Origin: Brevundimonas naejangsanensis DSM 23858
Lineage (GTDB): Bacteria > Pseudomonadota > Alphaproteobacteria > Caulobacterales > Caulobacteraceae
Assembly (NCBI RefSeq): GCF_000421705.1
Contig: NZ_ATXN01000002.1
Location: forward strand, 1,364,001-1,428,000
Reading direction: 5' to 3'
DNA: 64,000 bases
Part shown: positions 16,680-30,589 of the stretch, piece after piece
Numbering within the stretch: position 1 is the first letter of the stretch
Layout of the letters: each line of letters opens with the position of its first letter
Position numbers and translations under genes: made by a program
The notes under the pieces: generated by a model
Told to the model about the DNA's origin: nothing
Seen by the model: only the letters and a program-made list of their open reading frames with translations
The model's database searches: none

Positions 16680-17406
16680 TCGTCTATCCCGCCATCGACC
16701 TGAAGGACGGCGTCTGCGTGCGGCTGATGCACGGGCGGTTCGATCAGGTGACCCGTTATGACGAGTCTCCGCCCGCACGTCTGGCCGCCTTTGCGGCAGA
16801 GGGCGCCCAATGGGTCCACGTGGTCGATCTGGACGGCGCCGAGGCCGGACGCGCCATGCAGCACGGCCTGATCGGAGAACTGGCGACCAGCGTCGCGGTG
16901 AAGATCCAGTCGGGCGGCGGCGTGCGCTCCGAAGCCGATGTCGAGCGTCTGCTGGCGGCGGGCGTCAGCCGCGTCGTGGTCGGATCGCTGGCCGTGACGA
17001 AGTCGGACGAGGTGCTGGCGTGGCTGGATCGTTTCGGGTCCGAGCGCATCACCCTGGCGCTGGACGTAAAGTATGAGGACGGCGTTCCGGTCCCGGCGCT
17101 GAAGGGCTGGACCCAGTCGGCGGGCGTCGATCTGTGGAGCGTGCTGGACCGCTATCCGTCCGACCTGCTCACCCATGTGCTGATGACCGATGTGGGCCGC
17201 GACGGCGCCCTGACCGGGCCGAACCTCGACCTGCTGGGCGAGGCGCGGACGCGGCGGCCAGAGCTGAAGATTCAGGCCTCGGGCGGGGTGGCGATGCTGG
17301 ACGACCTGACCGCCGCGCGCGCCATCGGCTGCGACGGCGCCATCGTCGGGCGCGCCATCTATGAAGGCCGCTTCAGCGTGGCCGAGGCGCTGAAGGCGGT
17401 GTCTCA

Positions 17407-17410
<4 letters not shown>
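16676..17410 (+). CDS. hisA: ProFAR isomerase
   Basis: Isomerises phosphoribosylformimino-AICAR ribotide, a (beta/alpha)8-barrel enzyme. I chose GTG 16676, which overlaps the hisH stop (GTGA). The product then begins VIVYPAIDLKDGVCVRL with the catalytic Asp of strand 1, and has 244 residues as usual. The frame is open further upstream only within hisH. Other barrel landmarks: HVVDLDGAEAG near residue 46, IQSGGGVRSEADVERLL near 78, TDVGRDGALTGPNLDLL near 170 with the second catalytic Asp, and QASGGVAMLDDL near 200. The stop overlaps hisF by 4 bp. Confidence 0.96.
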
Positions 17411-18174
<764 letters not shown>

Positions 18175-18190
18175 ACCGGCCCCTCCCCTC

Positions 18191-18322
18191 CCGCTCATCC
18201 CGGCGGACGCCGGGATCCAGTACTTTGGCCGCAAACGCAGACTTGCAGGCTCTCAGGCACATGATCTCCAACGCCGCGTCACGTGGCTCTTACTGGATCC
18301 CGGCGTCCGCCGGGATGAGCGG
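18191..18322. repeat. Long perfect inverted repeat between hisF and hisIE
   Basis: Bases 18191-18222 and 18291-18322 are perfect 32-base reverse complements (outer end CCGCTCATCCCGGCGGACGC) around a 68-base loop. Each arm itself contains a short hairpin (CCCGGCG...CGCCGGG). The right arm ends 6 bp before the hisIE ATG. A partial relative of one arm lies at 52872-52897. Confidence 0.88.
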
Positions 18323-18328
18323 ATTAGA

Positions 18329-18955
18329 ATGATGCTCGACTTCCAATCCATCGACTTCGCCAAAGGAAATGGTCTGATCCCGGCCGTGGTGCAGGACGCG
18401 GACACGCTTCAGGTGCTGACGCTGGCCTATATGGACGAAGCGGCTCTGCGCGAGACGCTGGACAGCGGCCAGGCGACCTTCTTCTCACGCTCGCGCGGGG
18501 GGCGGTGGCGCAAGGGCGAGACGTCAGGGGACTTTCTCAACGTCGTCTCGGTGACGCCCGACTGCGACGGCGACGCCGTGGTGGTGAAGGTGCGTCCGGT
18601 CGGCAACGCCTGCCACCTGAACCGCATCAGCTGTTTCGGCGACGAGGACGCGCCGGGGCTGGGCCGCATCGGGCGGCTGGAGCGCACCATTCATGTCCGG
18701 GCTCAGGCCGATCCCAACAACAGCTGGACCGCACGGCTGATGGCGCAGGGGCCCAAACGCGCGGCCCAGAAGGTGGGCGAAGAGGGCGTCGAGACGGCTC
18801 TGGCCGGGGCGGCGGGAGATAATGCGGAACTCGCCAGCGAGGCGGCGGATTTGATCTATCACCTGCTGGTGCTTCTGCACGCCCGTGACATGGTGTTCCA
18901 GGACGTGCTGGACGTTCTGACCCGGCGGGCGGAACCGGCTGAAGATCAAGGCTGA
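18329..18955 (+). CDS. hisI: Bifunctional phosphoribosyl-AMP cyclohydrolase / phosphoribosyl-ATP pyrophosphatase
   Basis: HisI-HisE fusion for steps 2 and 3 of histidine synthesis. The N-terminal HisI part (residues 1-~115) carries LTLAYMDEAALRETL, TFFSRSRGGRWRKGETSG, the metal-binding DCDGDAVVVKV and NACHLNRISCF. The C-terminal HisE part shows KVGEEGVETALAGAAGD and EAADLIYHLLVLLHARD, the MazG-like Glu-rich helices. Start is ATG 18329 (or ATG 18332). The palindrome abuts it and there is no good ribosome site. It is separated from hisF by 154 bp, so expression may depend on read-through past the palindrome. Confidence 0.94.
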   Translation: MMLDFQSIDFAKGNGLIPAVVQDADTLQVLTLAYMDEAALRETLDSGQATFFSRSRGGRWRKGETSGDFLNVVSVTPDCDGDAVVVKVRPVGNACHLNRISCFGDEDAPGLGRIGRLERTIHVRAQADPNNSWTARLMAQGPKRAAQKVGEEGVETALAGAAGDNAELASEAADLIYHLLVLLHARDMVFQDVLDVLTRRAEPAEDQG

Positions 18956-18996
18956 CGGCCCGCCGTGCGGGTCGGCCTTAAGCGAAGGAGACCTGA

Positions 18997-20463
<1,467 letters not shown>

Positions 20464-20480
20464 GAAACGCCAACGCCCTT

Positions 20481-20630
20481 CCTTCTCCCCTCGGGGGAGA
20501 AGGTGGCCTGCGAAGCAGGACGGATGAGGGGGCTGTGTCCGCCCGCTCAACCTTTGAGGTTGCGTCTGCATTCGGCGTCCCCCTCATCCGAGCCGCGCTG
20601 CGGCCCACCTTCTCCCCCGAGGGGAGAAGG
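20481..20630. repeat. Palindromic intergenic element inside the Entner-Doudoroff operon
   Basis: The outer 26 bases are perfect inverted repeats (CCTTCTCCCCTCGGGGGAGA at the left, its reverse complement at the right end). The inner GGATGAGGGGG is matched by CCCCCTCATCC. The design is the same as at 14467-14610. Its right end (GGGAGAAGG, followed by AGCG) supplies the only ribosome-site-like sequence before pgl. Confidence 0.87.
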
Positions 20631-20641
20631 AGCGCGTTGGC

Positions 20642-21364
20642 ATGATCGAGACCTTTCCCACCATCGACGTATGGGCGGACGCCGCCGCGCACCGACTGGC
20701 GGCAGCGCTTGAAGAAGGCTTGCGTGACCCGACGCAGAACGGCTGGGCGGTATTCGCAGGCGCCGGAGGCTCTACGCCGGAGCCGATCTATCAGCGCCTG
20801 TCCAAACTGCGCTCCTATCCCGCCTGGCAGCACACCTTCGTTACCCTTGTGGACGAGCGTTACGTGCCGGAGACATCACCAGAGTCGAACGCCGCCCTGC
20901 TCAAGCGCACGCTGATGAGAAATCAGGCAAAGGGTGCGGAGTTCCTGCCACTGTTCCGCTCCGCCGTGACGGTGGATCGTGCTGCGGCGCTCGCGACCCA
21001 TGAACTGACTGTTGAACTGGAGAACAGCCGTCTGGACGCCGTCCTGCTGGGCATGGGCGAGGACGGGCATATCTGTTCGATGTTTCCCGGCAGTCCGACG
21101 CTGACTACCCTGCTGACGCCGGGGCTGAAACCCGCCGTCTATGGCGTGCCCGCCGGGCGCGACGGCGCGGCGCCGCCGCAGGAGCGGTTGACGCTCAACC
21201 TGCCGTGGCTGACGGAGGCTCGATGCGTGGTGCTGGCCCTGACGGGCGCGAACAAGCGCGCCGTGTTCGAGCGCGAGGCAGCGGGCGATCCGGCCGTCAG
21301 CCCCGTCGCCGCCCTGATCGCGGCGAACGCTCCTCTTGAAGTGTTGTGGACGGAGGCCGGGTGA
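20642..21364 (+). CDS. pgl: 6-phosphogluconolactonase
   Basis: Hydrolyses 6-phosphogluconolactone to 6-phosphogluconate. The protein has 240 residues, the usual DevB-type length. Landmarks: [20 protein letters not shown] near residue 37, [20 protein letters not shown] near 72, the active-site [17 protein letters not shown] near 138, and [13 protein letters not shown] near 184. The only purine-rich ribosome site (GAGAAGGAG) comes from the edge of the upstream palindromic element, 11 bp from the ATG. The stop overlaps the edd start (GTGATG), so the two are coupled. Confidence 0.93.
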   Translation: MIETFPTIDVWADAAAHRLAAALEEGLRDPTQNGWAVFAGAGGSTPEPIYQRLSKLRSYPAWQHTFVTLVDERYVPETSPESNAALLKRTLMRNQAKGAEFLPLFRSAVTVDRAAALATHELTVELENSRLDAVLLGMGEDGHICSMFPGSPTLTTLLTPGLKPAVYGVPAGRDGAAPPQERLTLNLPWLTEARCVVLALTGANKRAVFEREAAGDPAVSPVAALIAANAPLEVLWTEAG

Positions 21365-23253
21365 TGGCGCTCAATCCTGTGGTGGCCGAGGTCACCGACC
21401 GCATTGTCGCACGCAGCCGACAGACCCGCGCCGACTATCTGCGCCGCATGGACGCGGCGACGGGGTCGGGGTCGGGGCGGACCAAGCTGTCCTGCGCCAA
21501 CTGGGCCCACGCCTTCGCCGGGCAGACCGTCGCCGATAAACTGACGGCCATGACCGGCGCCCAGCCGAACCTCGGCGTCGTCACCGCCTATAACGACATG
21601 CTGTCGGCGCACCATCCGTTCGAGCGCTTCCCCGAGATCATCCGACAGGCCGCGCGCGAGGCGGGCGCCACGGCCCAGGTGGCGGGCGGCGCCCCGGCCA
21701 TGTGCGACGGCGTCACGCAAGGCCGCCCCGGCATGGAGCTGAGCCTGTTCAGTCGCGACGTCATCGCCATGTCGACGGGCGTGGCCCTGACCCACGACGC
21801 CTTCGACGCCGCCCTGATGCTGGGCGTGTGCGACAAGATCGTGCCGGGGCTTTTCATGGGCGCGCTGGCGTTCGGGCACCTGCCCGTCGTCTTCGCCCCG
21901 GCCGGGCCGATGCCCAGCGGCATCCCCAATGCCGAGAAGGCCCGGGTGCGCGCTGAATATGCGCAAGGGTTGATCGATCGCGCCGAGCTGCTGAAAAGCG
22001 AGATCGCCTCCTATCATTCGCCCGGCACCTGCACCTTCTACGGCACGGCCAACTCCAATCAGATGATGATGGAGATCGCTGGCCTGCATATGCCGTCCAC
22101 CGCCTTCGTCCACCCGGACACCGGCCTGCGCGACGCCCTGACGGCGGCGGCGGCCCAGCGGGCGATCGAGCTGGCGCGCGAAGGCAAAGGCCGCATGGCC
22201 GACGTCGTGTCGGAAAAGACCATCGTCAACATGATCGTGGCCCTGCTGGCCACCGGCGGATCGACCAACCACGCCATCCATCTGGTCGCCATGGCGCGGG
22301 CGGCTGGCGTGCTGATCGACTGGACCGACATGGACCAGTTGTCCTCGGTCACGCCGCTGCTGGCGCGGGTCTATCCGAACGGGTCGGCCGATGTGAACGC
22401 TTTTCAGGCGGCGGGCGGGGTCGCCTTCGTCACCCGCGAACTGGTCGAGGCAGGCAACCTGCATCCCGATGTGACGACCATCATGGGCCAGGGGCTTGAG
22501 GCTTATTTCAAGGAGCCCCGGCTGGAGGACGGCGAACTGGTCTGGCGCGATACGGTGAAGGAGAGTCTGGACCTGACCATCCTGCGCCCCGCCTCGGACC
22601 CGTTCGACCGCGAGGGGGGGCTGCGACTGGTGCAGGGCGATCTGGGCCGGGCGGTGATCAAGATCTCGGCGGTCAAACCGCAGAACCGCATCGTCGAGGC
22701 CCCCGCCGCCGTGTTCGAGACGCAGGAGGACGCGCTGCAGGCCTTCAAGGACGGGAAGCTGGACCGCGATGTCGTGGTGGTGCTGCGCTTTCAGGGGCCT
22801 CGGGCCAACGGGATGCCGGAACTGCACAGCCTGTCGCCGGCGCTGGGCGTGCTGCAGGACAAGGGCTTCAGGGTCGCCTTCGTCACCGATGGCCGGATGT
22901 CGGGCGCCAGCGGCAAGACGCCCGCCGCCATCCACGTCAGCCCCGAGGCGCTGGCGGGCGGGCCTCTGGCCCATGTGCGCGACGGCGACGTGATCCGGCT
23001 GGACCCCGAGGCGGGGGTGCTGACTACGGTCGCCGTCGGAGACCTGAGCGCGCGTCCAGCGGCGGTGCGATCGCGCGCCCACGCCGAAGGCTCGTCCTGG
23101 GGTTATGGGCGCGAGCTGTTCGGCGCCTTCCGCCAGGCGGTGTCCACGGCGGAGGAAGGCGCCAGCGTCTGTTTCACCGCCCCCATCGGCGCCGACGGCC
23201 ACGACGACGGCCCGCCCGATCCGAACCTGGTCGATCGCGCGGTGGACGCATGA
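21364..23253 (+). CDS. edd: 6-phosphogluconate dehydratase
   Basis: Defining enzyme of the Entner-Doudoroff pathway, an IlvD/Edd-type iron-sulfur dehydratase making KDPG. ATG 21364 shares a base with the pgl stop; the frame reads further up only within pgl. The product has 629 residues. Conserved cysteines are seen in [27 protein letters not shown] and [11 protein letters not shown], and [19 protein letters not shown] follows. Substrate-site motifs include [17 protein letters not shown] and [21 protein letters not shown]. It overlaps glk by 4 bp. Confidence 0.96.
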   Translation: MALNPVVAEVTDRIVARSRQTRADYLRRMDAATGSGSGRTKLSCANWAHAFAGQTVADKLTAMTGAQPNLGVVTAYNDMLSAHHPFERFPEIIRQAAREAGATAQVAGGAPAMCDGVTQGRPGMELSLFSRDVIAMSTGVALTHDAFDAALMLGVCDKIVPGLFMGALAFGHLPVVFAPAGPMPSGIPNAEKARVRAEYAQGLIDRAELLKSEIASYHSPGTCTFYGTANSNQMMMEIAGLHMPSTAFVHPDTGLRDALTAAAAQRAIELAREGKGRMADVVSEKTIVNMIVALLATGGSTNHAIHLVAMARAAGVLIDWTDMDQLSSVTPLLARVYPNGSADVNAFQAAGGVAFVTRELVEAGNLHPDVTTIMGQGLEAYFKEPRLEDGELVWRDTVKESLDLTILRPASDPFDREGGLRLVQGDLGRAVIKISAVKPQNRIVEAPAAVFETQEDALQAFKDGKLDRDVVVVLRFQGPRANGMPELHSLSPALGVLQDKGFRVAFVTDGRMSGASGKTPAAIHVSPEALAGGPLAHVRDGDVIRLDPEAGVLTTVAVGDLSARPAAVRSRAHAEGSSWGYGRELFGAFRQAVSTAEEGASVCFTAPIGADGHDDGPPDPNLVDRAVDA

Positions 23254-24266
23254 CGCAGGAGCGCATGACGCAGGAAAACATGACTCCGGCCCCGCTTCTG
23301 GTCGGCGACGTCGGCGGCACCAACGCCCGCTTCGCCCTGGCCCGCACCGTCGAGGGCCGCACGGTGCTGGAGCATTTCGACAGCTTTCCCGCCCGCACCT
23401 ATCCGACCTTTCTGGAGGGCGTGGCCGCCTATCTGGACGGATGCCCCGTTCGGCCTGCCGGGGGAGTGATCGCTGTGGCCGGGCCGGTCACGAACGGCGC
23501 CATCGACATGACCAACTCGCCCTGGCGCGTGTCGGAGCAGGAGTTGCAGACGCTGGGCCTCGATCCCGTGCGGCTGATCAACGACTTCGAGGCCCAGGCC
23601 TGGGGTGCGCCGGTCGTGCCGCCGGATCAGCTGGCGTCGCTCGGCGGGCCGGACGAGGGCGATCCCCACGCCGCCATCGCCGTGGTCGGGCCCGGCACGG
23701 GCTTCGGCGTATCGGCCCTGGCGCGCGACGCCCAGGGGCGCGAGACCGCGCTGGCCAGCGAAGGCGGGCACGCCTGTTTCGCCCCCGGCGACGCGGTGGA
23801 GGACGAGGTGCTGCGCATCCTGCGACGCCGCTATGAACGGGTCTCGATCGAGCGGCTGATCTGCGGTCCCGGTCTGCTGAACCTGCATCGCGCCCTGGCC
23901 GAGATCGACGGCCGCGAGACCCATATCGACGACCCCGCCCAGATCACGGCCCAGGCGCTGGACGATCCGAACAGTGCATGCGGCGCCACCCTGGCCCGGT
24001 TCTGCGCCATGCTGGGCGCCGTGGCGGGCGACATCGCCCTGACCACCGGCGCGCGCGGCGGGGTCTATATCGCCGGGGGCATCGTCCCGCGCATCCTGCC
24101 CTTCATTCAGGCGAGCCCCTTCCGGCGCCGGTTCGAGCGCAAGGGGCGGTTTGAGGGCTATATGGCCGCCATACCGACGAAGGTGATCCTGCACGAACAC
24201 GCCGCCCTGCTGGGGGCTGCGCGCGCAGGGTCGGCGCTGTCCGGCAAAATGATCACGGCCGCGTGA
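23250..24266 (+). CDS. glk: Glucokinase (ROK-independent, Glk type)
   Basis: Phosphorylates glucose with ATP. It carries [17 protein letters not shown] (phosphate-1 loop), [20 protein letters not shown], the catalytic Asp in [25 protein letters not shown] and [11 protein letters not shown]. All are typical of the E. coli-type glucokinase, about 330 residues. Three in-frame ATGs occur (23250, 23265, 23280) because ATGACGCAGGA is tandemly duplicated at the start. The first overlaps edd (ATGA); the third sits closest to the conserved sequence, after AGGAAAAC. It is last in the operon. Confidence 0.94.
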   Translation: MTQERMTQENMTPAPLLVGDVGGTNARFALARTVEGRTVLEHFDSFPARTYPTFLEGVAAYLDGCPVRPAGGVIAVAGPVTNGAIDMTNSPWRVSEQELQTLGLDPVRLINDFEAQAWGAPVVPPDQLASLGGPDEGDPHAAIAVVGPGTGFGVSALARDAQGRETALASEGGHACFAPGDAVEDEVLRILRRRYERVSIERLICGPGLLNLHRALAEIDGRETHIDDPAQITAQALDDPNSACGATLARFCAMLGAVAGDIALTTGARGGVYIAGGIVPRILPFIQASPFRRRFERKGRFEGYMAAIPTKVILHEHAALLGAARAGSALSGKMITAA

Positions 24267-24322
24267 ACCGAATTTGAAATACGGCGTTAATGGGGTTCAT
24301 GAGTTCAGGAGATAGCAATTCC

Positions 24323-24628
24323 ATGAAGAAGATCGCCCTCACCGCCGCCGCCCTGTTCGCCGTCGCCGGTCTCGTTGCCTGCAACCAAACCCCGGCTGAG
24401 CAAGCTGCGGACAGCCGCGCGGATGCGGTCGAAGCTCAAGGCGACGCCGCCGCCGACCAACTGAACGCCCAGGCCGACGCCACCGTCGCCCAGGCGCAGG
24501 CTCAGGCCGACGCCGTCAAGGCCGAGGCCGAACAGCAAGCCGACGCCATGAAGGCTCAAGCCGACAACGCCCAGCAGGCGGCCGGCGAGCGCGCCGACGC
24601 CATCAAGGACGCCGCCAAGCCCAACTAA
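24323..24628 (+). CDS. Small Ala/Asp/Gln-rich lipoprotein
   Basis: Predicted lipoprotein of 101 residues, function unknown. Start ATG 24323 gives MKKIALTAAALFAVAGLVAC with a clean lipobox (LVAC, Cys20); AGGAG lies 11 bp upstream, and the longer upstream frame lacks a ribosome site. The mature part is almost pure low-complexity coiled-coil: AQADA / AEAQADA-like units recur from residue 38 to 95 with charged positions spaced three to four apart. This pattern resembles small envelope lipoproteins of the Lpp-like or stress-induced kind, but I do not recognise a named family. A strong terminator follows. Confidence 0.8.
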   Translation: MKKIALTAAALFAVAGLVACNQTPAEQAADSRADAVEAQGDAAADQLNAQADATVAQAQAQADAVKAEAEQQADAMKAQADNAQQAAGERADAIKDAAKPN

Positions 24629-24648
24629 GGTCGGCGATACCCTTATAG

Positions 24649-24685
24649 AAAAGGCCCCCGCCGCGCCTGCGACGGGGGCCTTTTT
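24649..24685 (+). terminator. Rho-independent terminator, bidirectional
   Basis: AAAAGGCCCCCG (24649-24660) pairs with CGGGGGCCTTTT (24673-24684) around a 12-base loop, with T-runs on both strands. It ends the lipoprotein transcript and, on the other strand, the hmgA transcript. Confidence 0.92.
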
Positions 24686-24691
24686 GATGGC

Positions 24692-25987
24692 CTATTCGAC
24701 CTTGCCCTTCTCGAAGCCGGTCCAGCAGTCGTCGTAGTCCAGCTGCATCAACGGCGTCTGTTCGGCCCATTGCGTCGTGCGGATCGGCATCCGCGTCTCG
24801 AACATGAAGGCCAGGGTGTTCTCGATCCTGTGCGGCTTGAGGTCCGCCTTCGTCGCGCCGTCCCAGCTGGCCTGATCAGGGCCGTGGCCGCTCATGCGGT
24901 TGTGCAGCGAGGCGCCGCCGGGCGCGAACCCGCCCGCCTTGGCGTCGTATTCGCCGAAGATCAGCCCCATGAACTCGCTCATGACGTTGCGATGGAACCA
25001 CGGCGGACGGAAGGTGTCCTCGGCCACCATCCAGCGCGGCGGGAAGATGACGAAGTCGCAGTTGGCCGTGCCGGGCGTGTCGCTGGGCGAGGTCAGGACG
25101 GTGAAGATCGACGGATCCGGGTGGTCGAAGCTGACCGTGCCGATGGTGTTGAACCGCGCCGTGTCATAGCGGCAGGGGGCGTAGTTGCCGTGCCAGGCCA
25201 CAACGTCCAGCGGACTGTGATCGAAGGTGGTGGCCCACAGCTGGCCGCCGTATTTCTGAACGCACTGCGTCGGGCGATCCACGTCCTCGAACCAGGCGAC
25301 GGGCGTCTCGAAGTCGCGCGGATTGGCCAGGCCGTTCGAGCCGATGGGGCCGAGGTCCGGCAGGCGGAAGGGCGCGCCGTAGTTCTCGCAGACATAGCCG
25401 CGCGCTTCACCGTCCACCTCGACGCGGAAGCGGACGCCGCGCGGGATGACGAGGATGTGGCCCGGCGCCGCCTCGATCACGCCCATCTCGGTGACGAAAC
25501 GCTGCGTCCCCTGCTGCGGCACGATCAGCAGTTCGCCGTCGGCGGAATAGAAGACGCGGTCGACCATCGAGCGGTTGGCGACATAAAGGTGAACGCCCAC
25601 CCCCGTGCCGGAATCGGCGCAACCGTTGCCGCCGTAGGTGGTCAGCCCCTCGACCCAGTCGGTCGGCTGGTCCGGCATGGGCAGCGGGTCCCAACGCATC
25701 CGGTTGGGATTGGGCGGCGTCTCGGTGAAGGGGCCGGACCGCACCCGGCCCTGCTCAAACGGCTGATACGGCCCGTGCTGGGCCGAGGGCCGCAGGCGAT
25801 ACAGCCAGCTGCGCAGATTGTGGTCGCGCGGGGCGGTGAAGGCCGTGCCCGACAGCTGTTCGGCATAGAGGCCCAGCGCCGGGCGCTGCGGCGAGTTGCG
25901 GCCGACCGGCAGGGCACCGTCGACCGCCTCGGTGGCGAAGTGGTTGGCGAAGCCGCTCTGATAGGCGGGCGCGTTGGATCGCGTCAT
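24692..25987 (-). CDS. hmgA: Homogentisate 1,2-dioxygenase
   Basis: Iron(II) ring-cleaving enzyme of tyrosine degradation, giving maleylacetoacetate. ATG 25987 follows AAGGGAGAA, giving 431 residues, normal for HmgA. Landmarks: [13 protein letters not shown] at the N-terminus, [52 protein letters not shown] with iron-ligand residues, and [16 protein letters not shown] near the C-terminus. Its partners hpd and fahA lie 33-37 kb away in this window. It is 136 bp downstream of lepA on the same strand, without a clear separate promoter seen. Confidence 0.95.
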   Translation of the reverse strand: MTRSNAPAYQSGFANHFATEAVDGALPVGRNSPQRPALGLYAEQLSGTAFTAPRDHNLRSWLYRLRPSAQHGPYQPFEQGRVRSGPFTETPPNPNRMRWDPLPMPDQPTDWVEGLTTYGGNGCADSGTGVGVHLYVANRSMVDRVFYSADGELLIVPQQGTQRFVTEMGVIEAAPGHILVIPRGVRFRVEVDGEARGYVCENYGAPFRLPDLGPIGSNGLANPRDFETPVAWFEDVDRPTQCVQKYGGQLWATTFDHSPLDVVAWHGNYAPCRYDTARFNTIGTVSFDHPDPSIFTVLTSPSDTPGTANCDFVIFPPRWMVAEDTFRPPWFHRNVMSEFMGLIFGEYDAKAGGFAPGGASLHNRMSGHGPDQASWDGATKADLKPHRIENTLAFMFETRMPIRTTQWAEQTPLMQLDYDDCWTGFEKGKVE

Positions 25988-26123
25988 ATCGTTTCTCCCT
26001 TGACGAGAGATGTAAGCGATCCGCATCGCAGCGTCACCCCGAGGGGGATGACTTTGCCCTGGATCAAACCCGCCCAGGCATCATCCGTGTGCGAACAGGG
26101 ATGAAGACGGGCGGGCTCGGCCG

Positions 26124-27932
<1,809 letters not shown>

Positions 27933-28047
27933 GGTCCGGCGCGCGTAGCACGGCGCGCGGCTTTGCGCCACGACGCTGACGCGCAAGGAGGCGAAGATCA
28001 GACCTCAGGGACGACCGGCGCCCTTCATCGCCGCTCAGGGGCGACGG

Positions 28048-28086
28048 AAAAACGCCGCCCGTCCCTGCATGAGGAACGGGCGGCGT
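28048..28086 (-). terminator. Rho-independent terminator of the S10 peptidase gene
   Basis: On the minus strand ACGCCGCCCGT and ACGGGCGGCGT form an 11-bp stem with a 13-base loop followed by TTTTT. It starts 23 bp after the peptidase stop. Confidence 0.9.
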
Positions 28087-28108
28087 CTCAGCCTTGGCGG
28101 GCGCTTGT

Positions 28109-29641
28109 TTAGCGCGCGCGGATGAAGGAGCGGATGTCGCTGGACAGCTTCTTCAGGTCGTCTTCACGCACGTACATCATGTGGCCGGCGTGGTAGTAGT
28201 GCCACTCGATGCGGCCGTCGGTCGGGAAGCCTGGACGGTTCAGCGAATATTCGGCGCCGAAGAAGGGGGTGGCGAAGTCGTAGTACCCCTGCCCCACCCA
28301 GACGCGCAGGCCGCTGTTCTCACGCAGGGCGCGGCCGATATAGGGGGCCACATTCAGATACTCAGCCCCGCCGCGCCCGGCGGAAGGAAGGTTCCAGTCC
28401 CAGCCGCGCGTGCCGCCGATCGAGGAATAGACCACGTCGGGCGAATACTTCAGGCCTTCGCGCGCCCAGGCGTTCATGGCGGCGGTATAGGCGCCGTCGA
28501 TGCCGTAGAAGCTGGGGTCGTTGTCCGGCCGGTCGCCGGCGTTGTCATAGTCGACGCCGGTGTAGCGGGTGTCCAGACGGCCGATGGTCAGGCCGCGATC
28601 GCGCAGCAGCTCCTTGTAGAAACGGCTGGGCGACAGGCGCAGATTGGCGTTGCTCAGATAGGTCTGGGACACGCCGGTATAGCGCGACAACTGCGGCAGG
28701 ATGGCCGCCCGCTCTTCCGCCGTCAGATCATTGCCCTTCAGCAGGGCGGTGGCGTAGGGACCGATGGCCCAGGCGCGGGCCTCGGCGACGAACTCTTCCA
28801 CCGTGGCAGGCTTGTTCGGCACCTTGTCGTGATACCAGGCCGTTGCCGCCATCGACGGCAGATTGGTGACGAAGCCCAATTCATTGCCCTGCGCATCGGC
28901 CGCCAGGCTGAAGTCCAGGATCGACGAGATCAGCAGGATGCCGTTGATCGAAACGTCAGTATAGCTGCCTTCCAGCTCATGGATCACCGCCGCCGAACGC
29001 GTGGTGCCATAGCTTTCGCCGCCGATGAATTTCGGCGCATTCCAGCGGCCATGCTCGTTCAGCCACAGGCGGATGAACTCGGCGATCGACTTGGCGTCCT
29101 TGGTCACGCCCCAGTAATCGGCGGGGTCGGTCTTGCCTAGGGCGCGGCTGAAGCCGGTGCCGATCGGGTCGATGAAGACGATGTCGGTGACGTCCAGAAG
29201 GGAATCGACGTTGTCGATGATCGGGAACGGCGCGGCGCCGTCATCCTTGGCGTCGGAGGGCACGACCACGCGCTTGGGTCCGAAGGCGCCCATGTGCAGC
29301 CACAGCGAGCCCGAGCCAGGACCGCCGTTCCACAGGAACGTCACGGGACGGTTCGGATCGGTCGGGCCTTCCTTGATGTAGCTGTAGGAGACCATAGCCG
29401 CGAGCGGCTTGCCGTCCTTGTCCTTCAGATAGGTCTCGCCGGCGATGGCGCGGTAGGCGATGCGCTGCCCGCCGAAGACGCCGGTGTGGCGGGTCTCGGA
29501 CATCACGGGCGGCGGAATGGCCGCCTCGCCACGTTCACGCGCCGCATCCGAACGCGCCCCGGCCGGCGCCGCGTCCTGAGCCATGACCGGCCCGGCCAGA
29601 GCGAGCGCCGACACCGCGGCGACAAGCAGTTTCTTCATCAT
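28109..29641 (-). CDS. S10-family serine carboxypeptidase-like protein, secreted
   Basis: Alpha/beta-hydrolase peptidase exported to the periplasm or surface. The paired ATGs at 29641/29638 follow a G-rich stretch (TTGGGGGTTG) and give about 510 residues with a signal peptide ending in PVMAQ (residues 1-21). The S10 oxyanion motif FLWNGGPGSGSLW lies at residues 102-114. The nucleophile is Ser210 in FIGGESYGTTR. The His of the triad is in YYHAGHMMY near the C-terminus, with the Asp upstream near VWVGQGYYDFATP. The frame extends 74 codons further up, but that stretch has no secretion or conservation features. A terminator follows directly, so it is monocistronic. Confidence 0.92.
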   Translation of the reverse strand: MMKKLLVAAVSALALAGPVMAQDAAPAGARSDAARERGEAAIPPPVMSETRHTGVFGGQRIAYRAIAGETYLKDKDGKPLAAMVSYSYIKEGPTDPNRPVTFLWNGGPGSGSLWLHMGAFGPKRVVVPSDAKDDGAAPFPIIDNVDSLLDVTDIVFIDPIGTGFSRALGKTDPADYWGVTKDAKSIAEFIRLWLNEHGRWNAPKFIGGESYGTTRSAAVIHELEGSYTDVSINGILLISSILDFSLAADAQGNELGFVTNLPSMAATAWYHDKVPNKPATVEEFVAEARAWAIGPYATALLKGNDLTAEERAAILPQLSRYTGVSQTYLSNANLRLSPSRFYKELLRDRGLTIGRLDTRYTGVDYDNAGDRPDNDPSFYGIDGAYTAAMNAWAREGLKYSPDVVYSSIGGTRGWDWNLPSAGRGGAEYLNVAPYIGRALRENSGLRVWVGQGYYDFATPFFGAEYSLNRPGFPTDGRIEWHYYHAGHMMYVREDDLKKLSSDIRSFIRAR

Positions 29642-29921
29642 CAACCCCCAATAAGCGTCACGGCTCCCCTCGAGAGCCAGGCGCGCAAACAAGCGTCGCC
29701 AATGGGGGATTGGGCGGCAAGCTACGCCGAATGTAAACCAAGGGCCCGCGCAGAAATCCCGGACAGATCGATGACGCCACGACCATTTGCCGAAGAAAAT
29801 GCGACCCCGGACAGCAAGAGGCTCGAAGCTGGCGAACAGCTCGTCACACGCCGACAGAGGCAAGCCCGGCGCAAGTGAAACCGCCTCGCGCCACGCATCC
29901 CAGATAACTGCTTGAAAAGAA

Positions 29922-29996
<75 letters not shown>

Positions 29997-30110
29997 GCCT
30001 GTTCTGCGGCCCCTCGGCGTTTGGCCGGTGGGCGGGAAGGCGGCGTCTATAACCCGCAGTTTGCGGGGGCTGCAAGGGGGTTCGGCGCCTTTCTCCGACT
30101 TTTCTTTCGC

Positions 30111-30467
30111 TTAGGCCGCGATCATGCGTTCGACCTCGTTCACCAGGTCGCGCAGGTGGACGGGTTTGGAGAGGACCTTGGCCTGGGGCGACGCCTGGGC
30201 GGCGCTGAGGGCGACGGCGGCGAAGCCGGTGATGAACATGATGCGCAGGCCCGGCTGGCGGGCGGCGGCGACACGGGCGACCTCGATCCCGTCGGCGCCC
30301 GGCATGACGATGTCGGTCAGCAGCAGGTCGTAGGGGCCCTGGTCCAGAGCGTCGATGGCGTCGTCGCCGTTCTCGCAGGCCACGACCTCATGGTCGGCCC
30401 GCTCGAGCGCGCGGGTCAGGAAGCCGCGAAGGGAGTTGTCGTCTTCGGCCAGAAGAATGCGCGCCAT
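30111..30467 (-). CDS. cpdR: CpdR-type single-domain response regulator
   Basis: Receiver-only protein of 118 residues. In Caulobacter, unphosphorylated CpdR docks ClpXP at the cell pole to direct degradation of CtrA and other substrates, and the CckA-ChpT relay phosphorylates it. The sequence opens MARILLAEDDNSLRGFLTRA, with acidic-pocket Asp9/Asp10. The phospho-acceptor is Asp52 in LLLTDIVMPGADG, the switch Thr/Ser is in IMFITGFAAVAL, and the Lys in KVLSKPVHLRDL. It ends in two alanines, as expected for a ClpX-recognised tail. The near-identity of these motifs to Caulobacter CpdR makes the call firm. Confidence 0.93.
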   Translation of the reverse strand: MARILLAEDDNSLRGFLTRALERADHEVVACENGDDAIDALDQGPYDLLLTDIVMPGADGIEVARVAAARQPGLRIMFITGFAAVALSAAQASPQAKVLSKPVHLRDLVNEVERMIAA

Positions 30468-30589
30468 GATCGAGTCTAAACCGTTGGAAATCAGCCGACA
30501 GCCTAGGCAGGCCGGGTAAACCGGCGATGAAGAGGAAGGGCGACCTCGCCAGACGCGCCTTTGCGCGCGAAGCAGGCTATGGGCGAAGC

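Noticed and set aside
21139-23202. 687-codon open frame opposite edd
   Set aside because: Antisense shadow of edd, which has all its family motifs on the plus strand.
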